DNA from: Legionella bononiensis
GTDB taxonomy: Bacteria > Pseudomonadota > Gammaproteobacteria > Legionellales > Legionellaceae
Reading direction: 5' to 3'
Assembly: GCF_016786215.1 (NCBI RefSeq)
Contig: NZ_JADOBG010000003.1
Span: forward strand, 62,001-126,000
Length of the DNA stretch: 64,000 bases
This document shows positions 1-9,740 of the stretch, piece after piece. The notes under the pieces were generated by a model. The model was not told the origin of the DNA. It worked only from the letters and a program-made list of their open reading frames with translations, and made no database searches. A program made the position numbers and the translations under genes. The stretch's first letter is position 1. Every line of letters begins with the position of its first letter.

Positions 1-796
1 ATTGTGGGGCAGGAAAATCGACTCCCAATCCAGTTTGAATAGTCTTCGATCCTTTTTTAAAAATACCAGTAAAGAAATTAATTGGATAGTGACCTGTAAA
101 TCCAGCAACAAACTCAGTTGCAGGACTTTGATACAATTCCTGCGGTGTACCGAGTTGTTCCACTACTCCCTGATTCAATACTAATACGCGTTCTGCCATA
201 GTCATAGCTTCAGTTTGATCATGAGTAACATATAAACTGGTTGTGTTGAATTGTTGATGCAGTTTCTTTATTTCATGACGCATTTCCGTACGTAACTTGG
301 CATCCAGATTGGATAATGGTTCATCAAATAAATAAACGGCAGGTGATCGTACTATGGCTCTACCCATAGCCACCCTTTGCTTTTGGCCACCAGAAAGTTC
401 CTGAGGTTTTCGCTCAAGATACGGTGTCAGATGCAATAATTTGGCTACATCCCTTACTCGCTGATTAATATCAAATTTGCTCAGCCGTCGCATTTTTAAT
501 CCATAAGCCATGTTATCGAATACCGTCATGTGAGGGTAGAGGGCGTAGTTTTGAAATACCATCGCCATGTCTCTTTTGGCTGCCGGGATGTCGTTTACAC
601 ATTGGTTATTAATCCGTATTGTTCCAGAACTTAAATTGTCCAGTCCCGCAATAAGCCGTAATAAAGTAGATTTTCCACAACCCGATGGTCCAACGACCAC
701 CATAAACTCACCCTTTTTGATACTGACCGTCAGTTGTTCCAAAATGGATGTTGTTCCTACCTTTTTAGTGACTTCAATTAAATCGACTGTAGCCAT
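1..796 (-). CDS. ugpC: UgpC-like ABC transporter ATPase, partial (C-terminus outside window)
   Basis: This is the ATP-hydrolysing subunit of an ABC importer, probably for sn-glycerol-3-phosphate or a related sugar phosphate, acting at the inner face of the inner membrane. About 265 residues are present, with Walker [10 protein letters not shown] near residue 36, a Q-loop in [10 protein letters not shown], signature LSGGQKQR, Walker B VYLFDEPL, the D-loop SNLDAKLR and the switch His in VTHDQTEA. These are typical of the MalK/UgpC subfamily, which normally runs to about 360 residues, so only the regulatory C-terminal domain is cut off by the window edge. The ATG lies 2 bp past the ugpE stop, so the three genes form one operon read leftwards. 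The substrate is inferred from the permeases. Confidence 0.9.
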   Translation of the reverse strand, partial: MATVDLIEVTKKVGTTSILEQLTVSIKKGEFMVVVGPSGCGKSTLLRLIAGLDNLSSGTIRINNQCVNDIPAAKRDMAMVFQNYALYPHMTVFDNMAYGLKMRRLSKFDINQRVRDVAKLLHLTPYLERKPQELSGGQKQRVAMGRAIVRSPAVYLFDEPLSNLDAKLRTEMRHEIKKLHQQFNTTSLYVTHDQTEAMTMAERVLVLNQGVVEQLGTPQELYQSPATEFVAGFTGHYPINFFTGIFKKGSKTIQTGLGVDFPAPQ

Positions 797-798
797 AT

Positions 799-1626
799 TT
801 ATTTTAATCCTTTTTCAAACCAGCGCTGCATGAACATAACGACCATGCATGGTGGAATTAAAGCGATAAGCGCAACGGCCATAATATAATGCCACTCCGG
901 AACTTGATCGGCGACACCGGCAAGATAACGAATGCCCATAACTATAGTGGCCATTTTGGTTTCTGTAGTAATTACCAGAGGCCAGAGATATTGATTCCAT
1001 CCATATACAAATAATATGACAAATAAAGCGGAAATTTGAGTACGGGATAAAGGTAATACAATATCAAAGAAAAATCGTACCGGCCCTGCACCATCCAGTT
1101 TGGCGGCATCCACCAGTTCCTTGGGAATGGTCTTGAAAAATTGACGGAACAAGAAGGTGCCTGTCGCTGATGCCAATAATGGCAGAGATAATCCAGTAAA
1201 TGAATTCAATAATCCGAATGATGCCACAACCTGAAAAGTAGGAACTATCCTGACTTCAACAGGTAACATCATTGTTGCAAAAATAAGTGCAAAACATGAT
1301 TTTTTAAAAGGAAAATCAAAGTAAACCAGAGCAAAGGCAGAACCTAAAGCCAATATAATTTTTCCAAAAGCAATACCAAACGCCATGAGCAGACTATTCA
1401 AAAGCATCACGGTAATTGGCTCGCCTCCAGTAACCGCCATTCCTTCCGTTAAAACCAGTTTCAGATTTTTAAAAAAGGAAGTGCCTGGAAGTAAAGGAAG
1501 CTGGGATTGCATCATGGCAGAACCTTCATGACTGGCGGCAACTATTGCAAGGTATAAAGGCAGTAACATAAAAAGAATAAAAACTATCAAAAGGCCATGA
1601 GATAAGAAACGATTAAAATGGTTCAT
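799..1626 (-). CDS. ugpE: UgpE-like ABC transporter permease
   Basis: This is the second inner-membrane permease of the sugar-phosphate ABC importer. The 275-residue protein has a hydrophobic N-terminal segment (residues about 10-30), five further membrane segments and the EAA-type cytoplasmic loop [19 protein letters not shown], which docks on the ATPase. Its ending, [10 protein letters not shown], matches the CUT1 permease family (MalG/UgpE: FVRGLTAGAVK-like). The start overlaps the ugpA stop by 4 bp, so translation is probably coupled. The glycerol-3-phosphate assignment comes from family resemblance; another sugar phosphate or a glycerophosphodiester is possible. Confidence 0.85.
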   Translation of the reverse strand: MNHFNRFLSHGLLIVFILFMLLPLYLAIVAASHEGSAMMQSQLPLLPGTSFFKNLKLVLTEGMAVTGGEPITVMLLNSLLMAFGIAFGKIILALGSAFALVYFDFPFKKSCFALIFATMMLPVEVRIVPTFQVVASFGLLNSFTGLSLPLLASATGTFLFRQFFKTIPKELVDAAKLDGAGPVRFFFDIVLPLSRTQISALFVILFVYGWNQYLWPLVITTETKMATIVMGIRYLAGVADQVPEWHYIMAVALIALIPPCMVVMFMQRWFEKGLK

Positions 1627-2501
1627 TCGTAATGTACCTTTTTTTCAAGATATTTGAATTGAACTAATGAAACAAGAATTACAATGACCATCAATAACAC
1701 CGATTGAGCTGATGAACTTCCCAGATCCATTCCTTCAAAACCATCCTCATAAACTTTATAAATCAAATTGGTTGTGCTATTCCCTGGTCCGCCATGAGTC
1801 ATGACCTGAATAATCCCAAAGGTATCAAAAAACCCATAAATTAAATTCATAATTAAGAGGAAAAAGGTGGTTGGAGATAATAAAGGAACTATAATCTGCC
1901 AAAATCGTTGCCAGGAAGACGCACCATCCATTATCGCCGCATCAATTAAGGTTTGAGGGATGGCTTTTAAAGCAGCAAAATAAAATAAAAAATTGTAACT
2001 GAATTGTTGCCAGCTTGCCGTTAAAATGACAACCAGCAATGCTTGATTCGCATTATTTACATAATCAAAATGAATTCCGATTGCATTTAAAAAATGAGTC
2101 ATCCAACCTAAAGTCGGGTGGCACAGGAAGCGCCAGAGTATGGCTGCAACTGCCGGGGCTATAGCATAGGGCCAAATTAACAAAGATTTATATACACCCT
2201 GACTCCTAACTCTGTTATTAACCAAGGTAGCCATCAATAAGCCAAGACTCATTGTAATTGCCGTAACACTGATTGCGATGATAAAGGTAACCCAAACTGC
2301 CTTAACATAACTGGGATCATCAAACAGATCTGAAAAATTGCTTAAACCTGCAAAATGCTGATGCAAGCCGAAGGCATCAGTATAATAAAATGACTGAACT
2401 AATGCGCCACAAGCAGGCCAAATAAAAAACACTACGGTGATAAAAAGTTGCGGTACTATAAATAGCCAAGCATAGAAACTTTGGTGATTAAATTTAGCCA
2501 T
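1623..2501 (-). CDS. ugpA: UgpA-like ABC transporter permease
   Basis: This is the first permease subunit and the promoter-proximal gene of the ugpA-ugpE-ugpC operon. It has 292 residues and six predicted membrane segments. The coupling loop AAIMDGASSWQRFWQIIVPLL is the EAA motif of CUT1 permeases, and FGIIQVMTHGGPGNSTTNLIYKVYE is characteristic of UgpA/MalF-like proteins. No periplasmic binding protein (ugpB) lies beside it; the next gene upstream is a divergent oxidoreductase. The binding protein must be encoded elsewhere or beyond the left edge after ugpC. No clear Shine-Dalgarno sequence precedes the ATG. Confidence 0.85.
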   Translation of the reverse strand: MAKFNHQSFYAWLFIVPQLFITVVFFIWPACGALVQSFYYTDAFGLHQHFAGLSNFSDLFDDPSYVKAVWVTFIIAISVTAITMSLGLLMATLVNNRVRSQGVYKSLLIWPYAIAPAVAAILWRFLCHPTLGWMTHFLNAIGIHFDYVNNANQALLVVILTASWQQFSYNFLFYFAALKAIPQTLIDAAIMDGASSWQRFWQIIVPLLSPTTFFLLIMNLIYGFFDTFGIIQVMTHGGPGNSTTNLIYKVYEDGFEGMDLGSSSAQSVLLMVIVILVSLVQFKYLEKKVHYE

Positions 2502-2692
2502 TAGCCAACCATGGAGCGGTAAATGATGTAATAATAATTACAACTCTCTAAATAAAGATTATATAGCTAATTTGAATCAATTTGCGAGCGCTAATAGCGA
2601 TAATATAGTATAAATTATTAATATTAGTATCATTGAGTTAGAGCGTTCATAAGTAACTTCTCTATTCATGCGGGAATTTCGTACCCCTGAGC

Positions 2693-2749
2693 GCAATGAA
2701 GAATCTACAAATGCACGAACAGCACCATGTTCGAGAGATTCTTGGTTGC
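2693..2749. repeat. Imperfect inverted repeat in the ugpA/oxidoreductase intergenic region
   Basis: The 305-bp divergent gap between ugpA and the oxidoreductase holds an imperfect stem: 14-bp arms at 2693-2706 (GCAATGAAGAATCT) and 2736-2749 (AGATTCTTGGTTGC), differing at two positions. It looks like a diverged member of the GAGCGAAGAATCT/AGATTC palindromic family found in multiple copies elsewhere in the window (family B). The rest of the gap is AT-rich and must carry both promoters, but I could not assign convincing -35/-10 pairs. Confidence 0.45.
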
Positions 2750-2806
2750 ATTCGGAATAACGTTTTTCAGGGTTATTAAGATGTTACGTTCACAAAGGGA
2801 GATATT

Positions 2807-3775
2807 TTGCGATACATTCATATAGAAAATCCAGGTTCACACAGCCAATTAATAATGACTGAGGGAGCCAAACCTGTATTCTCTCCAAATCAAATACTCA
2901 TTAAAGTCCATGCTACGGCATTAAACAGAGCCGATTTAATGCAACGGTTTGGAAAATATCCTCCTCCTTCGGGTGAATCAAACATTCCAGGTCTTGAAGT
3001 GGCAGGAGAAGTGATTGCTATTGGAGCCAATGTAAAACAGTTTAAACCTGGCGATAAAGTTTATGGACTGGTTGGTAGTGGAGGCTATGCCAGCTATTGT
3101 GCTGTTGAGTCTTCATTAGCTCATCGTATCCCGGCACAGTGGAACTATTCTATGGCAGCGGCTATTCCTGAGGCTTTAACCACTGTGTATGCGACTCTTT
3201 TCGATCTGGGATCTTTAAAAAAAGGACACACTTTATTGATTCATGGAGCAGGAAGTGGCATTGCTTCTTTGGCAATTCAAATGGCCAAACTCAGCCAGGC
3301 AAAGGTAATTACTACTGTTGGAGACGAAAGCAAACGACAAAAGGCACTTGAATTGGGGGCTGATCTGGTAATCAATTATAAAGAAAATGATTTTGAAAAT
3401 TTAATTGAAGATCACAGCATTAGTTTAATTATCGATTTTATAGGTGGAGATTATTTTAACAAGCATCTTCATTTATTAAAGCCCAAAGGAAAACTGGTAC
3501 AAATCGCCTGCCTGAAAGGAAGCAGCGTTGAATGCAACCTGGCTCTGATCATGCGTAAAAGGTTGCAGATTATTGGATTCGTATTGAGAGCACAAAGTGT
3601 TAAAGAAAAAGCCAGACTATGGCGATTAGCCCATCAAAAATGGTTTGAACATCTCCAAAATCGTTCACTCAAACCCATAATCGATTCGGAATTCCATTTC
3701 AATCAAATGGAACAGGCACATGCACGAATGCAAGAAGGAAAACACTTTGGAAAAATTGTGGTTCTTATTGATTAA
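2807..3775 (+). CDS. Zinc-independent NAD(P)H:quinone oxidoreductase, PIG3/QOR type
   Basis: This is a medium-chain dehydrogenase/reductase of the quinone oxidoreductase group, which reduces quinones with NADPH in the cytosol. The 322-residue protein has the N-terminal GroES-like domain (ALNRADLMQRFGKYPPPSG is the PIG3 hallmark), then a Rossmann domain with a glycine-rich turn HGAGSGIASLAIQMAK near residue 146. It lacks the zinc ligands of alcohol dehydrogenases. The start is TTG, chosen because AAAGGGAG at 2794-2801 sits 5 bp upstream and the protein then begins at the family's usual place (RYIHIENPG). It is a monocistronic gene followed by a palindromic repeat. The physiological substrate cannot be told from sequence. 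Confidence 0.85.
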   Translation: MRYIHIENPGSHSQLIMTEGAKPVFSPNQILIKVHATALNRADLMQRFGKYPPPSGESNIPGLEVAGEVIAIGANVKQFKPGDKVYGLVGSGGYASYCAVESSLAHRIPAQWNYSMAAAIPEALTTVYATLFDLGSLKKGHTLLIHGAGSGIASLAIQMAKLSQAKVITTVGDESKRQKALELGADLVINYKENDFENLIEDHSISLIIDFIGGDYFNKHLHLLKPKGKLVQIACLKGSSVECNLALIMRKRLQIIGFVLRAQSVKEKARLWRLAHQKWFEHLQNRSLKPIIDSEFHFNQMEQAHARMQEGKHFGKIVVLID

Positions 3776-3875
3776 AGTGTTATTGATTCAAAAAGTAAGC
3801 AGGCTGTGTAGACACGCCATCAATTAGTTCTCAACCTCCTGCCATGTATTCCTGAACTATCCGCACTTTTTATAC

Positions 3876-3960
3876 GTCATCCTCGCGAAAGCGGAGATCC
3901 ATGCAAAAATGTGGCATTGTACTCTTTTTGAGGATGGATCCCCGCATTCGCGAGGATGAC
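3876..3960. repeat. Palindromic repeat, family A, copy 1
   Basis: An 85-bp element begins GTCATCCTCGCGAAAGCGG and ends with the near-complementary CCGCATTCGCGAGGATGAC, with inner arms GGAGATCCAT / ATGGATCCCC. Read as RNA it would fold into one long hairpin. Two further copies with the same ends are at 7707 and 21225. It lies just after the oxidoreductase gene, between convergent genes, a typical REP/MITE-like position, and may also act as a terminator. Confidence 0.85.
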
Positions 3961-4044
3961 AACCTGATACAAGGTGAGTTAGCTCAGGAACAAGTCGCAG
4001 GAAGTCGAAAGTTGAATTGTCATCAATCCCTACTACGTACTCAA

Positions 4045-5358
4045 TTATTTAGAAATTCCAGCTTTCTTTTCTTCAGCCTTTGAACCAAGTTTTAAAGTAC
4101 GTTCCAACAATTGCGTATAAATGGGTTCATTACCCATTAATTGCACTATTGTTGTTGAAGTAATGCAAGTAATCATCAAAGGCAGTATTAATGAATAATT
4201 TTGGGTCATTTCTACAACCAAAACGACGCCTGTTATTGGCGAACGTACTGAGGCAGCGAACAGTGCTCCCATCCCTGCTACAGCAAACATCCCCGGATGT
4301 ATTGACGTATCAATACTAAAATATCCAAATATATGGTAAGCAGCCAAACCCAGCAATGTTCCCAAAGCAAGCATCGGGGCAAAAATTCCTCCGGGGATGC
4401 TTGTAGAATAGGACATCATCGTTGTAAAAAATCTGATAACTATTAATAAACACAAAATACCGAATGCAGGAGACATGGTCAGCGCCTGATTTATAATGTC
4501 ATAACCACCACCTACCATTTGAGGATGAATATAAGCCAGATATCCCACCAAAAATCCAACGATCATCACATAGATCATCTTATTTCTGGGATGAAGTTTA
4601 TCCAGTATGCGAAGTGTTCCCATTAAAACTAAATTAAACGCGACACCCACGAATCCCACAACAATACCAAACAAGCAAAACCACCACAAAGCACTCAAAC
4701 TGGGTAATTCAAATAATTGCATTTTAATTGCTGGATCTGGCCCAATAATCCCATGTAAGGTAATCGTTGCCATGACACAACAAATAATGACCATTTTAAA
4801 ATTGGTGAATGAATAATTAAATTGATTACGCATTTCTTCCATTACGAATAATACACCAGCAAGTGGTGCATTAAATGCTGCAGCAAGACCGGCGGCAGAT
4901 CCCGCAGCAATTAAAGTATCTCGTCTCTCAGGCGAGAGTCGAAGTAAATCACCCAACATGTCTCCCAGATTACCGCCCATCTGAATGGTAGGACCTTCAC
5001 GTCCCATAACCATATTTGCAGATATGGATAAAATTCCACCAAAAAACTTTACCGGAATTAAACGCTTCCAAAAAATAGGACGGATATGAAGCAAAGTACC
5101 TTCTATTTCAGGTACCCCGCTACCCGAAGCCTCGGGAGCAACATATTTAACCAAGAGAAAAGCCAGCAGAACCATCACCATAGTCACCAGCGCAGAAATT
5201 AACCCTTCAGGCCAACCATGAGCACTGACCAGACTATAAAATGAATTCATTAAGGACACCAGGCCGGCGATAGCTAACTGAAATAATGATGCTATAGTAC
5301 CGGTTAGTACCCCTAAAACGATAGATACAGCATAAAGAATCAGTATTTTTTTGCCCAT
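4045..5358 (-). CDS. ClC-family chloride/proton antiporter
   Basis: This is an inner-membrane ClC protein that probably exchanges chloride for protons, as in extreme acid resistance. The 437-residue protein carries the three ion-pore signatures in order: GSGVPEIEG (about residue 80), GREGPTIQMG with the gating glutamate, and GGIFAPMLALG. The glutamate in MEEMRNQFNYSF corresponds to the internal proton glutamate of E. coli ClcA, so transporter rather than channel behaviour is expected. The length matches the bacterial family without a CBS domain. The gene starts 1 bp before the trpE(G) stop codon and is probably co-transcribed with it, an unusual pairing with no obvious functional link. Confidence 0.9.
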   Translation of the reverse strand: MGKKILILYAVSIVLGVLTGTIASLFQLAIAGLVSLMNSFYSLVSAHGWPEGLISALVTMVMVLLAFLLVKYVAPEASGSGVPEIEGTLLHIRPIFWKRLIPVKFFGGILSISANMVMGREGPTIQMGGNLGDMLGDLLRLSPERRDTLIAAGSAAGLAAAFNAPLAGVLFVMEEMRNQFNYSFTNFKMVIICCVMATITLHGIIGPDPAIKMQLFELPSLSALWWFCLFGIVVGFVGVAFNLVLMGTLRILDKLHPRNKMIYVMIVGFLVGYLAYIHPQMVGGGYDIINQALTMSPAFGILCLLIVIRFFTTMMSYSTSIPGGIFAPMLALGTLLGLAAYHIFGYFSIDTSIHPGMFAVAGMGALFAASVRSPITGVVLVVEMTQNYSLILPLMITCITSTTIVQLMGNEPIYTQLLERTLKLGSKAEEKKAGISK

Positions 5359-5359
5359 G

Positions 5360-7498
5360 TCATTTCACCATATCCATTAAATTAGTAATAATTCTAAGAC
5401 CAGTCTGATGGGTTAAAGACAGAATGGTTTCTGGATGAAACTGAACAGCGTGCACCGGCAGATGTTGATGGCTAATAGCCATAACTACCCCGTCATCACT
5501 CATTGCGGTAACCAACAATTCTTTTGGCATTGCTGCTAATCGAGCATAAAGAGAATGATATCTTCCTGCTTTAATGGATTGTCCCATCCCCTTAAATAAA
5601 TCATCTGATTTTAAAATAGTGATCTGTGATGATTTTCCATGCATGGGATAATCGAGCACATCCAAAGTACCGCCGAAATGTTCCACAATGCCTTGCAGAC
5701 CGAGACATACACCAAATAACGGTATTCCTCGATTGATGATGTCCTGGATGGTTGCCGATAAATTAAAATCTGCAGGTCTTCCTGGCCCAGGTGATAAAAC
5801 CACCAAATCGTACTTATTATTTTTTAAATAGCTTAGAGCATTATCATAACGAATAGTACTTACGGTAGCTCCTGTCTGACGGAGGTAATTGGCCAAAGTG
5901 TGAACAAAAGAATCCTGGTGATCAATAAGCAAAACTTTTTTATTCTTGCCTGTCTGGGGCAAGGATAGGACACTTTTATTATGTTGAGGTTCCGTATTTC
6001 TCAGAAGATCCAGAAAAGCGGATGCTTTCAAACGAGTTTCCTGTTCTTCTGACTCAGGAACTGAATCATAAAGTAAAGTAGCCCCTACCCTGACTTCAGC
6101 AATACCTTCTTCGATTCGCACTGTACGCAATACCAGGCCTGTATTTAAATTACCATCAAACCCAAACCAGCCTACCGCACCTGCATACCATTTACGCGGT
6201 GATTTTTCATGCTGTTCTATAAAGTTCATCGCCCAAATTTTGGGAGCGCCTGTTACAGTAACCACCCACATATGCGTTAAAAAAGCATCCACAGAATCAA
6301 ACTCGTCCCTTAAAATGCCTTCAACATGATCTACGGTATGGATAAGCCGTGAATACATTTCAATTTGACGTCGTCCAATAACCTTGACACTCCCAGCTTC
6401 ACATATCCGTGATTTATCATTGCGATCCACGTCAGTACACATCGTCAATTCAGATTCTTCCTTTTCAGAATCCAATAAAAACTGAATGTTCTGTGCGTCT
6501 TCAATAGCATCAGCGCCTCGTTTAACTGTCCCGGAGATAGGACAGGTTTCTACGCGCCTCCCTTGTACTCGTACATACATTTCAGGTGATGCTCCAACCA
6601 GATACTCTCCTTCACCCAAATTAATGAAAAAACCATAAGGAGAAGGATTGGTCCGACGCATTTTACTAAATAATGAAGAGGGTTGATCAGCAAAATGAGT
6701 GTAAAAAGTCTGACTGGGAACTACTTCAAATAAATCCCCGCATGCAAAACGTTCCTTCGCTTTCTCAACAACCTGAGCATATTCCCCAGGAGCATGATCA
6801 CATTCTTTTTGGGGTTTATTCGGTGACTGATAGGGTGAGTAAATCCCGTCTCGAGCTAAAGACTCTGTAGATTTACCTTGATATTGAAAATCATAACGTC
6901 TTAAAAAGGCCTCTTCTTTACGGTGATTTACAATATAAATTTCATCCGGTAAATAAATCACCATTTCTCTTTGAGCATCTTCTCTTTTTTTATGCTGGGT
7001 TAATTGTTCAAATTGGTGGATTAAATCAAAACCAAATGCACCATATAATCCCAGATAGTGTTCCTCTTCCGATTTAAAAAACGCCAGAATTAATCGGATA
7101 ACACTGAATACTGAAGGTTGATGACTTCGTTCCTCTTCGCTGAACACCCTATCAGACGATTTAATTTTGAGTTGACATAAAACATTCGTATTAATGCTTA
7201 TTTCCAGATTATCCTGCGTTGTTAATAAAGGATAAAGAAAAGCCAATAATACTTCCCCTCGTTGATTTAAAGCTTCTATTTTAATTAAATTCTGTTTACA
7301 TACTATCGCCAGTGGAGGGTTATAAAATCCAATATCCCAACAGGTATAACGCCCAGGGAACTCAAAACTTGAGGCAAACAATGCGCCTCGATGAGAATCG
7401 ATGCGTTCAAGCAATGACTCAATTCCCTGATTATAATCCAGAGAATGTTGAGAAAACTCGACATGAACACCACCTTGGGTTTTATAATGCTGTAACAT
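5360..7498 (-). CDS. trpEG: Fused anthranilate synthase TrpE(G)
   Basis: This bifunctional protein makes anthranilate from chorismate and glutamine, the first step of tryptophan synthesis. Residues about 1-510 form the chorismate-binding TrpE part, with SGTVKRGADA, the CTDVDRNDKSRICEAGSV stretch and VTGAPKIWAM. Residues 522-712 form a class I glutamine amidotransferase with the nucleophile C598 in FGVCLGLQG and the H688/E690 dyad in VQFHPETI. The 712-residue fusion resembles the TrpE(G) of rhizobia and Legionella rather than the separate enteric subunits. Other trp genes are not nearby. The ATG is preceded by only a weak ribosome site. An aminodeoxychorismate synthase is a less likely reading because the TrpE motifs fit better. 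Confidence 0.9.
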   Translation of the reverse strand: MLQHYKTQGGVHVEFSQHSLDYNQGIESLLERIDSHRGALFASSFEFPGRYTCWDIGFYNPPLAIVCKQNLIKIEALNQRGEVLLAFLYPLLTTQDNLEISINTNVLCQLKIKSSDRVFSEEERSHQPSVFSVIRLILAFFKSEEEHYLGLYGAFGFDLIHQFEQLTQHKKREDAQREMVIYLPDEIYIVNHRKEEAFLRRYDFQYQGKSTESLARDGIYSPYQSPNKPQKECDHAPGEYAQVVEKAKERFACGDLFEVVPSQTFYTHFADQPSSLFSKMRRTNPSPYGFFINLGEGEYLVGASPEMYVRVQGRRVETCPISGTVKRGADAIEDAQNIQFLLDSEKEESELTMCTDVDRNDKSRICEAGSVKVIGRRQIEMYSRLIHTVDHVEGILRDEFDSVDAFLTHMWVVTVTGAPKIWAMNFIEQHEKSPRKWYAGAVGWFGFDGNLNTGLVLRTVRIEEGIAEVRVGATLLYDSVPESEEQETRLKASAFLDLLRNTEPQHNKSVLSLPQTGKNKKVLLIDHQDSFVHTLANYLRQTGATVSTIRYDNALSYLKNNKYDLVVLSPGPGRPADFNLSATIQDIINRGIPLFGVCLGLQGIVEHFGGTLDVLDYPMHGKSSQITILKSDDLFKGMGQSIKAGRYHSLYARLAAMPKELLVTAMSDDGVVMAISHQHLPVHAVQFHPETILSLTHQTGLRIITNLMDMVK

Positions 7499-7532
7499 GG
7501 TTGTAACACTCTATAATAATGAACTGCTATTC

Positions 7533-7560
7533 ATTCTACTGTAATTAAATCCTTCTGCAA
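7533..7560 (-). promoter_or_regulatory. Putative sigma-70 promoter for trpE(G)
   Basis: Reading leftwards, TTGCAG (7560-7555) and TAGAAT (7538-7533) are separated by 16 bp, and the -10 lies about 35 bp from the trpE(G) ATG. I saw no trp leader peptide or attenuator between them. The remainder of the 488-bp gap before gatC holds the family A repeat and the gatC promoter. Confidence 0.5.
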
Positions 7561-7706
7561 GAAAGTGATTTATTTAATCTCGGAACAATCCTAATAATCC
7601 ATAAAATTCCTGTTATGAAACACAATGGTCTATTGACACTGTACTTTTCAATTATTCCTAAGTACCTAATACCAGGTTTGCCACCTGGAATTCATTACTT
7701 TTATCC

Positions 7707-7790
7707 GTCATCCTCGCGAAAGCTGCATCCATCCACAAATTTAGCACCATGCCACATTGTTGAATGGATGCCAGCTTTCGCGAGGATGAC
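7707..7790. repeat. Palindromic repeat, family A, copy 2
   Basis: An 84-bp palindromic element begins GTCATCCTCGCGAAAGCTG and ends CAGCTTTCGCGAGGATGAC, with perfectly complementary terminal arms and a second inner pair (GCATCCATC / GAATGGATGC). The arms match copies at 3876 and 21225, but the central 30 bp differ, consistent with a stem under selection and a free loop. It sits between the divergent trpE(G) and gatC genes. Confidence 0.85.
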
Positions 7791-7954
7791 ATATAACAAG
7801 TGCGGTTCGTTCAGGGCGTATCTTCCTCATTTAGGAATTTTAAAACAACTGTCCACAGGACCTAATCAAAGAACTGAATTGGCACACAGTGAATCCTAAT
7901 CTATATAATTCGTTATCCAACTGCTCCAAGACTTCATTTTCATTACAATCTCGC

Positions 7955-7960
7955 TATAAT
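7955..7960 (+). promoter_or_regulatory. Putative -10 element of the gatCAB promoter
   Basis: A perfect TATAAT lies 27 bp upstream of the gatC ATG. The -35 is poor (TTCATT, 16 bp upstream). Transcription from here would give a leader of only about 20 nt. Confidence 0.5.
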
Positions 7961-7986
7961 GGGGAACTTTCGATTTGGATGCCATT

Positions 7987-8283
7987 ATGACTATCTCGAC
8001 CCAAGATTTAGAAAAAATTGCGCGTTTGGCTTATTTGGAAATTGATGCGGAACATTCAGCTCAATTAACTCAGGAAATTAGTTCAATAATGGATTTTGTG
8101 GATCAACTACGGGCAGTTGATACCACTGATATAGCCCCACTTTTTCATCCTTTTGCACTGCATCAACGCTTAAGAGCTGATGAAGTTACGGAAGCGGATT
8201 GTATCGCTGAACTTGAGGCAATTGCCCCCATGTTTGAAGACAATCTGTATTTAGTCCCTAAAGTTATAGAATCCGGTAAATAA
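7987..8283 (+). CDS. gatC: Asp-tRNA(Asn)/Glu-tRNA(Gln) amidotransferase subunit C
   Basis: This is the small subunit of the GatCAB amidotransferase, which converts misacylated Glu-tRNA(Gln) and/or Asp-tRNA(Asn) to the cognate amide form in the cytosol. GatC wraps around and stabilises GatA. The 98-residue protein begins [19 protein letters not shown], the standard GatC N-terminus, and contains the [12 protein letters not shown] motif. I start at the ATG rather than the in-frame TTG four codons earlier, because this fits family length and N-terminus. It heads the gatC-gatA-gatB operon with 2-3 bp gaps. Confidence 0.92.
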   Translation: MTISTQDLEKIARLAYLEIDAEHSAQLTQEISSIMDFVDQLRAVDTTDIAPLFHPFALHQRLRADEVTEADCIAELEAIAPMFEDNLYLVPKVIESGK

Positions 8284-8285
8284 TT

Positions 8286-9737
8286 ATGGAACAATTTTCT
8301 CTGAACCAACTCTCCAGGGCGCTCCGTAACGGCGAATTAAGCAGTGTCGAAATGACACAGAATTGCATTAATAAAATCCAGACTAATAAACATCTTAATG
8401 CATTTATCAGTTTTGATGCAGATCAGGCGCTCATTGATGCGCAACAAGCAGATCAGTTATTGAAAAAAGGCCAAGGCACGGTGCTGACAGGAATTCCTAT
8501 GGCGCTTAAAGATCTCTTTTGTACCAAAACGATGACGACGACCTGCGGCTCCAGAATGTTGGCAGATTTCAAGGCTCCGTATGAAGCGACCATAGCAACA
8601 AAGTTAAAAGGACATGGGGCGATACTGATAGGCAAAACCAATATGGATGAGTTTGCCATGGGATCCGCCAATGAAAACAGTTATTTCGGGGCAGTAAAAA
8701 ACCCCTGGGATAATGAGCGTGTACCGGGCGGTTCATCAGGTGGTTCAGCTGCGGCTGTCGCAGCAGGTATTGTGCCCTACGCCATTGGTTCTGATACTGG
8801 AGGCTCCATACGACAACCAGCCGCTTTTTGCGGCATCAGCGGTATTAAACCAACTTATGGGTTAGTGTCGCGTTACGGTATGGTTGCCTACGCATCAAGC
8901 CTGGATCAAGCAGGACCTTTAGCGAAAAGTGCAGAAGATCTCGCGTTGATTTTACAGGCAATGGCGGGTTTCGATCATAGAGATTCTACGTCGGTTGATC
9001 ATCCGCTCCCGGATTATGTTGCTGAAATTAATAACCCATTGAATACAGTACGCATTGGTCTACCATCCTGCTTCTTTCAGCCAGAAGTTGATACAGGAAT
9101 TCAACAAGCCATTTTGGAAGCAGTCGAAGTATTTAAAAGCCTTGGAGCACAAATCGTTGAAATGGACTTGAAACTGCAACCATTATGGGTTCCTTGTTAT
9201 TATGTTATCGCATGCGCCGAGGCATCATCCAATCTGTCTCGTTATGATGGGATACGTTTTGGTCACCGAAGTAACAAATCAAACAGCCTCATGGAATTAA
9301 TCACTCATTCACGCAGTGAAGGCTTTGGCGCAGAAGTGAAGCGCAGAATCCTTACCGGTACCCATGTGCTTTCTGCCGGGTATTTTGACGCATATTATGT
9401 GCAAGCACAGAAAATCAGACGGTTAATTCAGGAAGAATTAACGACAACGTTGAATTCAGTAGACGTTATTCTTGGCCCCACCACGCCAACCTGCGCGTTT
9501 AAACTGGGAGAAAAAATTGCTGACCCGATTCAAAATTATCTTGCCGATGTATTTACTGTAGCGGCTAACCTGGCTGGATTGCCTGCTCTTTCAATACCAA
9601 CTGGGTTTGATAATGGATTACCCATAGGGTTGCAGTTAATGGGTAAACACTTTAGTGAAGGTCGCCTGCTTAACATAGCCCATCAATACCAACAACAGAC
9701 CAGCTGGCATTTGTCCAGCCCAAACAACATAGGGTGA
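8286..9737 (+). CDS. gatA: Asp-tRNA(Asn)/Glu-tRNA(Gln) amidotransferase subunit A
   Basis: This is the amidase subunit that hydrolyses glutamine and channels ammonia to GatB. The 483-residue protein has the amidase-signature Ser-cisSer-Lys centre: Lys in IPMALKDLF (about residue 76), then [15 protein letters not shown] and the nucleophilic Ser in [16 protein letters not shown]. It ends with the family's [20 protein letters not shown] stretch. Length is normal (about 485). It starts 2 bp after the gatC stop. Confidence 0.96.
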   Translation: MEQFSLNQLSRALRNGELSSVEMTQNCINKIQTNKHLNAFISFDADQALIDAQQADQLLKKGQGTVLTGIPMALKDLFCTKTMTTTCGSRMLADFKAPYEATIATKLKGHGAILIGKTNMDEFAMGSANENSYFGAVKNPWDNERVPGGSSGGSAAAVAAGIVPYAIGSDTGGSIRQPAAFCGISGIKPTYGLVSRYGMVAYASSLDQAGPLAKSAEDLALILQAMAGFDHRDSTSVDHPLPDYVAEINNPLNTVRIGLPSCFFQPEVDTGIQQAILEAVEVFKSLGAQIVEMDLKLQPLWVPCYYVIACAEASSNLSRYDGIRFGHRSNKSNSLMELITHSRSEGFGAEVKRRILTGTHVLSAGYFDAYYVQAQKIRRLIQEELTTTLNSVDVILGPTTPTCAFKLGEKIADPIQNYLADVFTVAANLAGLPALSIPTGFDNGLPIGLQLMGKHFSEGRLLNIAHQYQQQTSWHLSSPNNIG

Positions 9738-9740
9738 TTT

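Noticed and set aside
3901..4083. 60-codon frame over the family A repeat
   Set aside because: It is generated by the palindrome; no ribosome site or family match.
7615..7899. 94-codon frame before gatC
   Set aside because: It crosses the family A palindrome and its composition is not coding-like.
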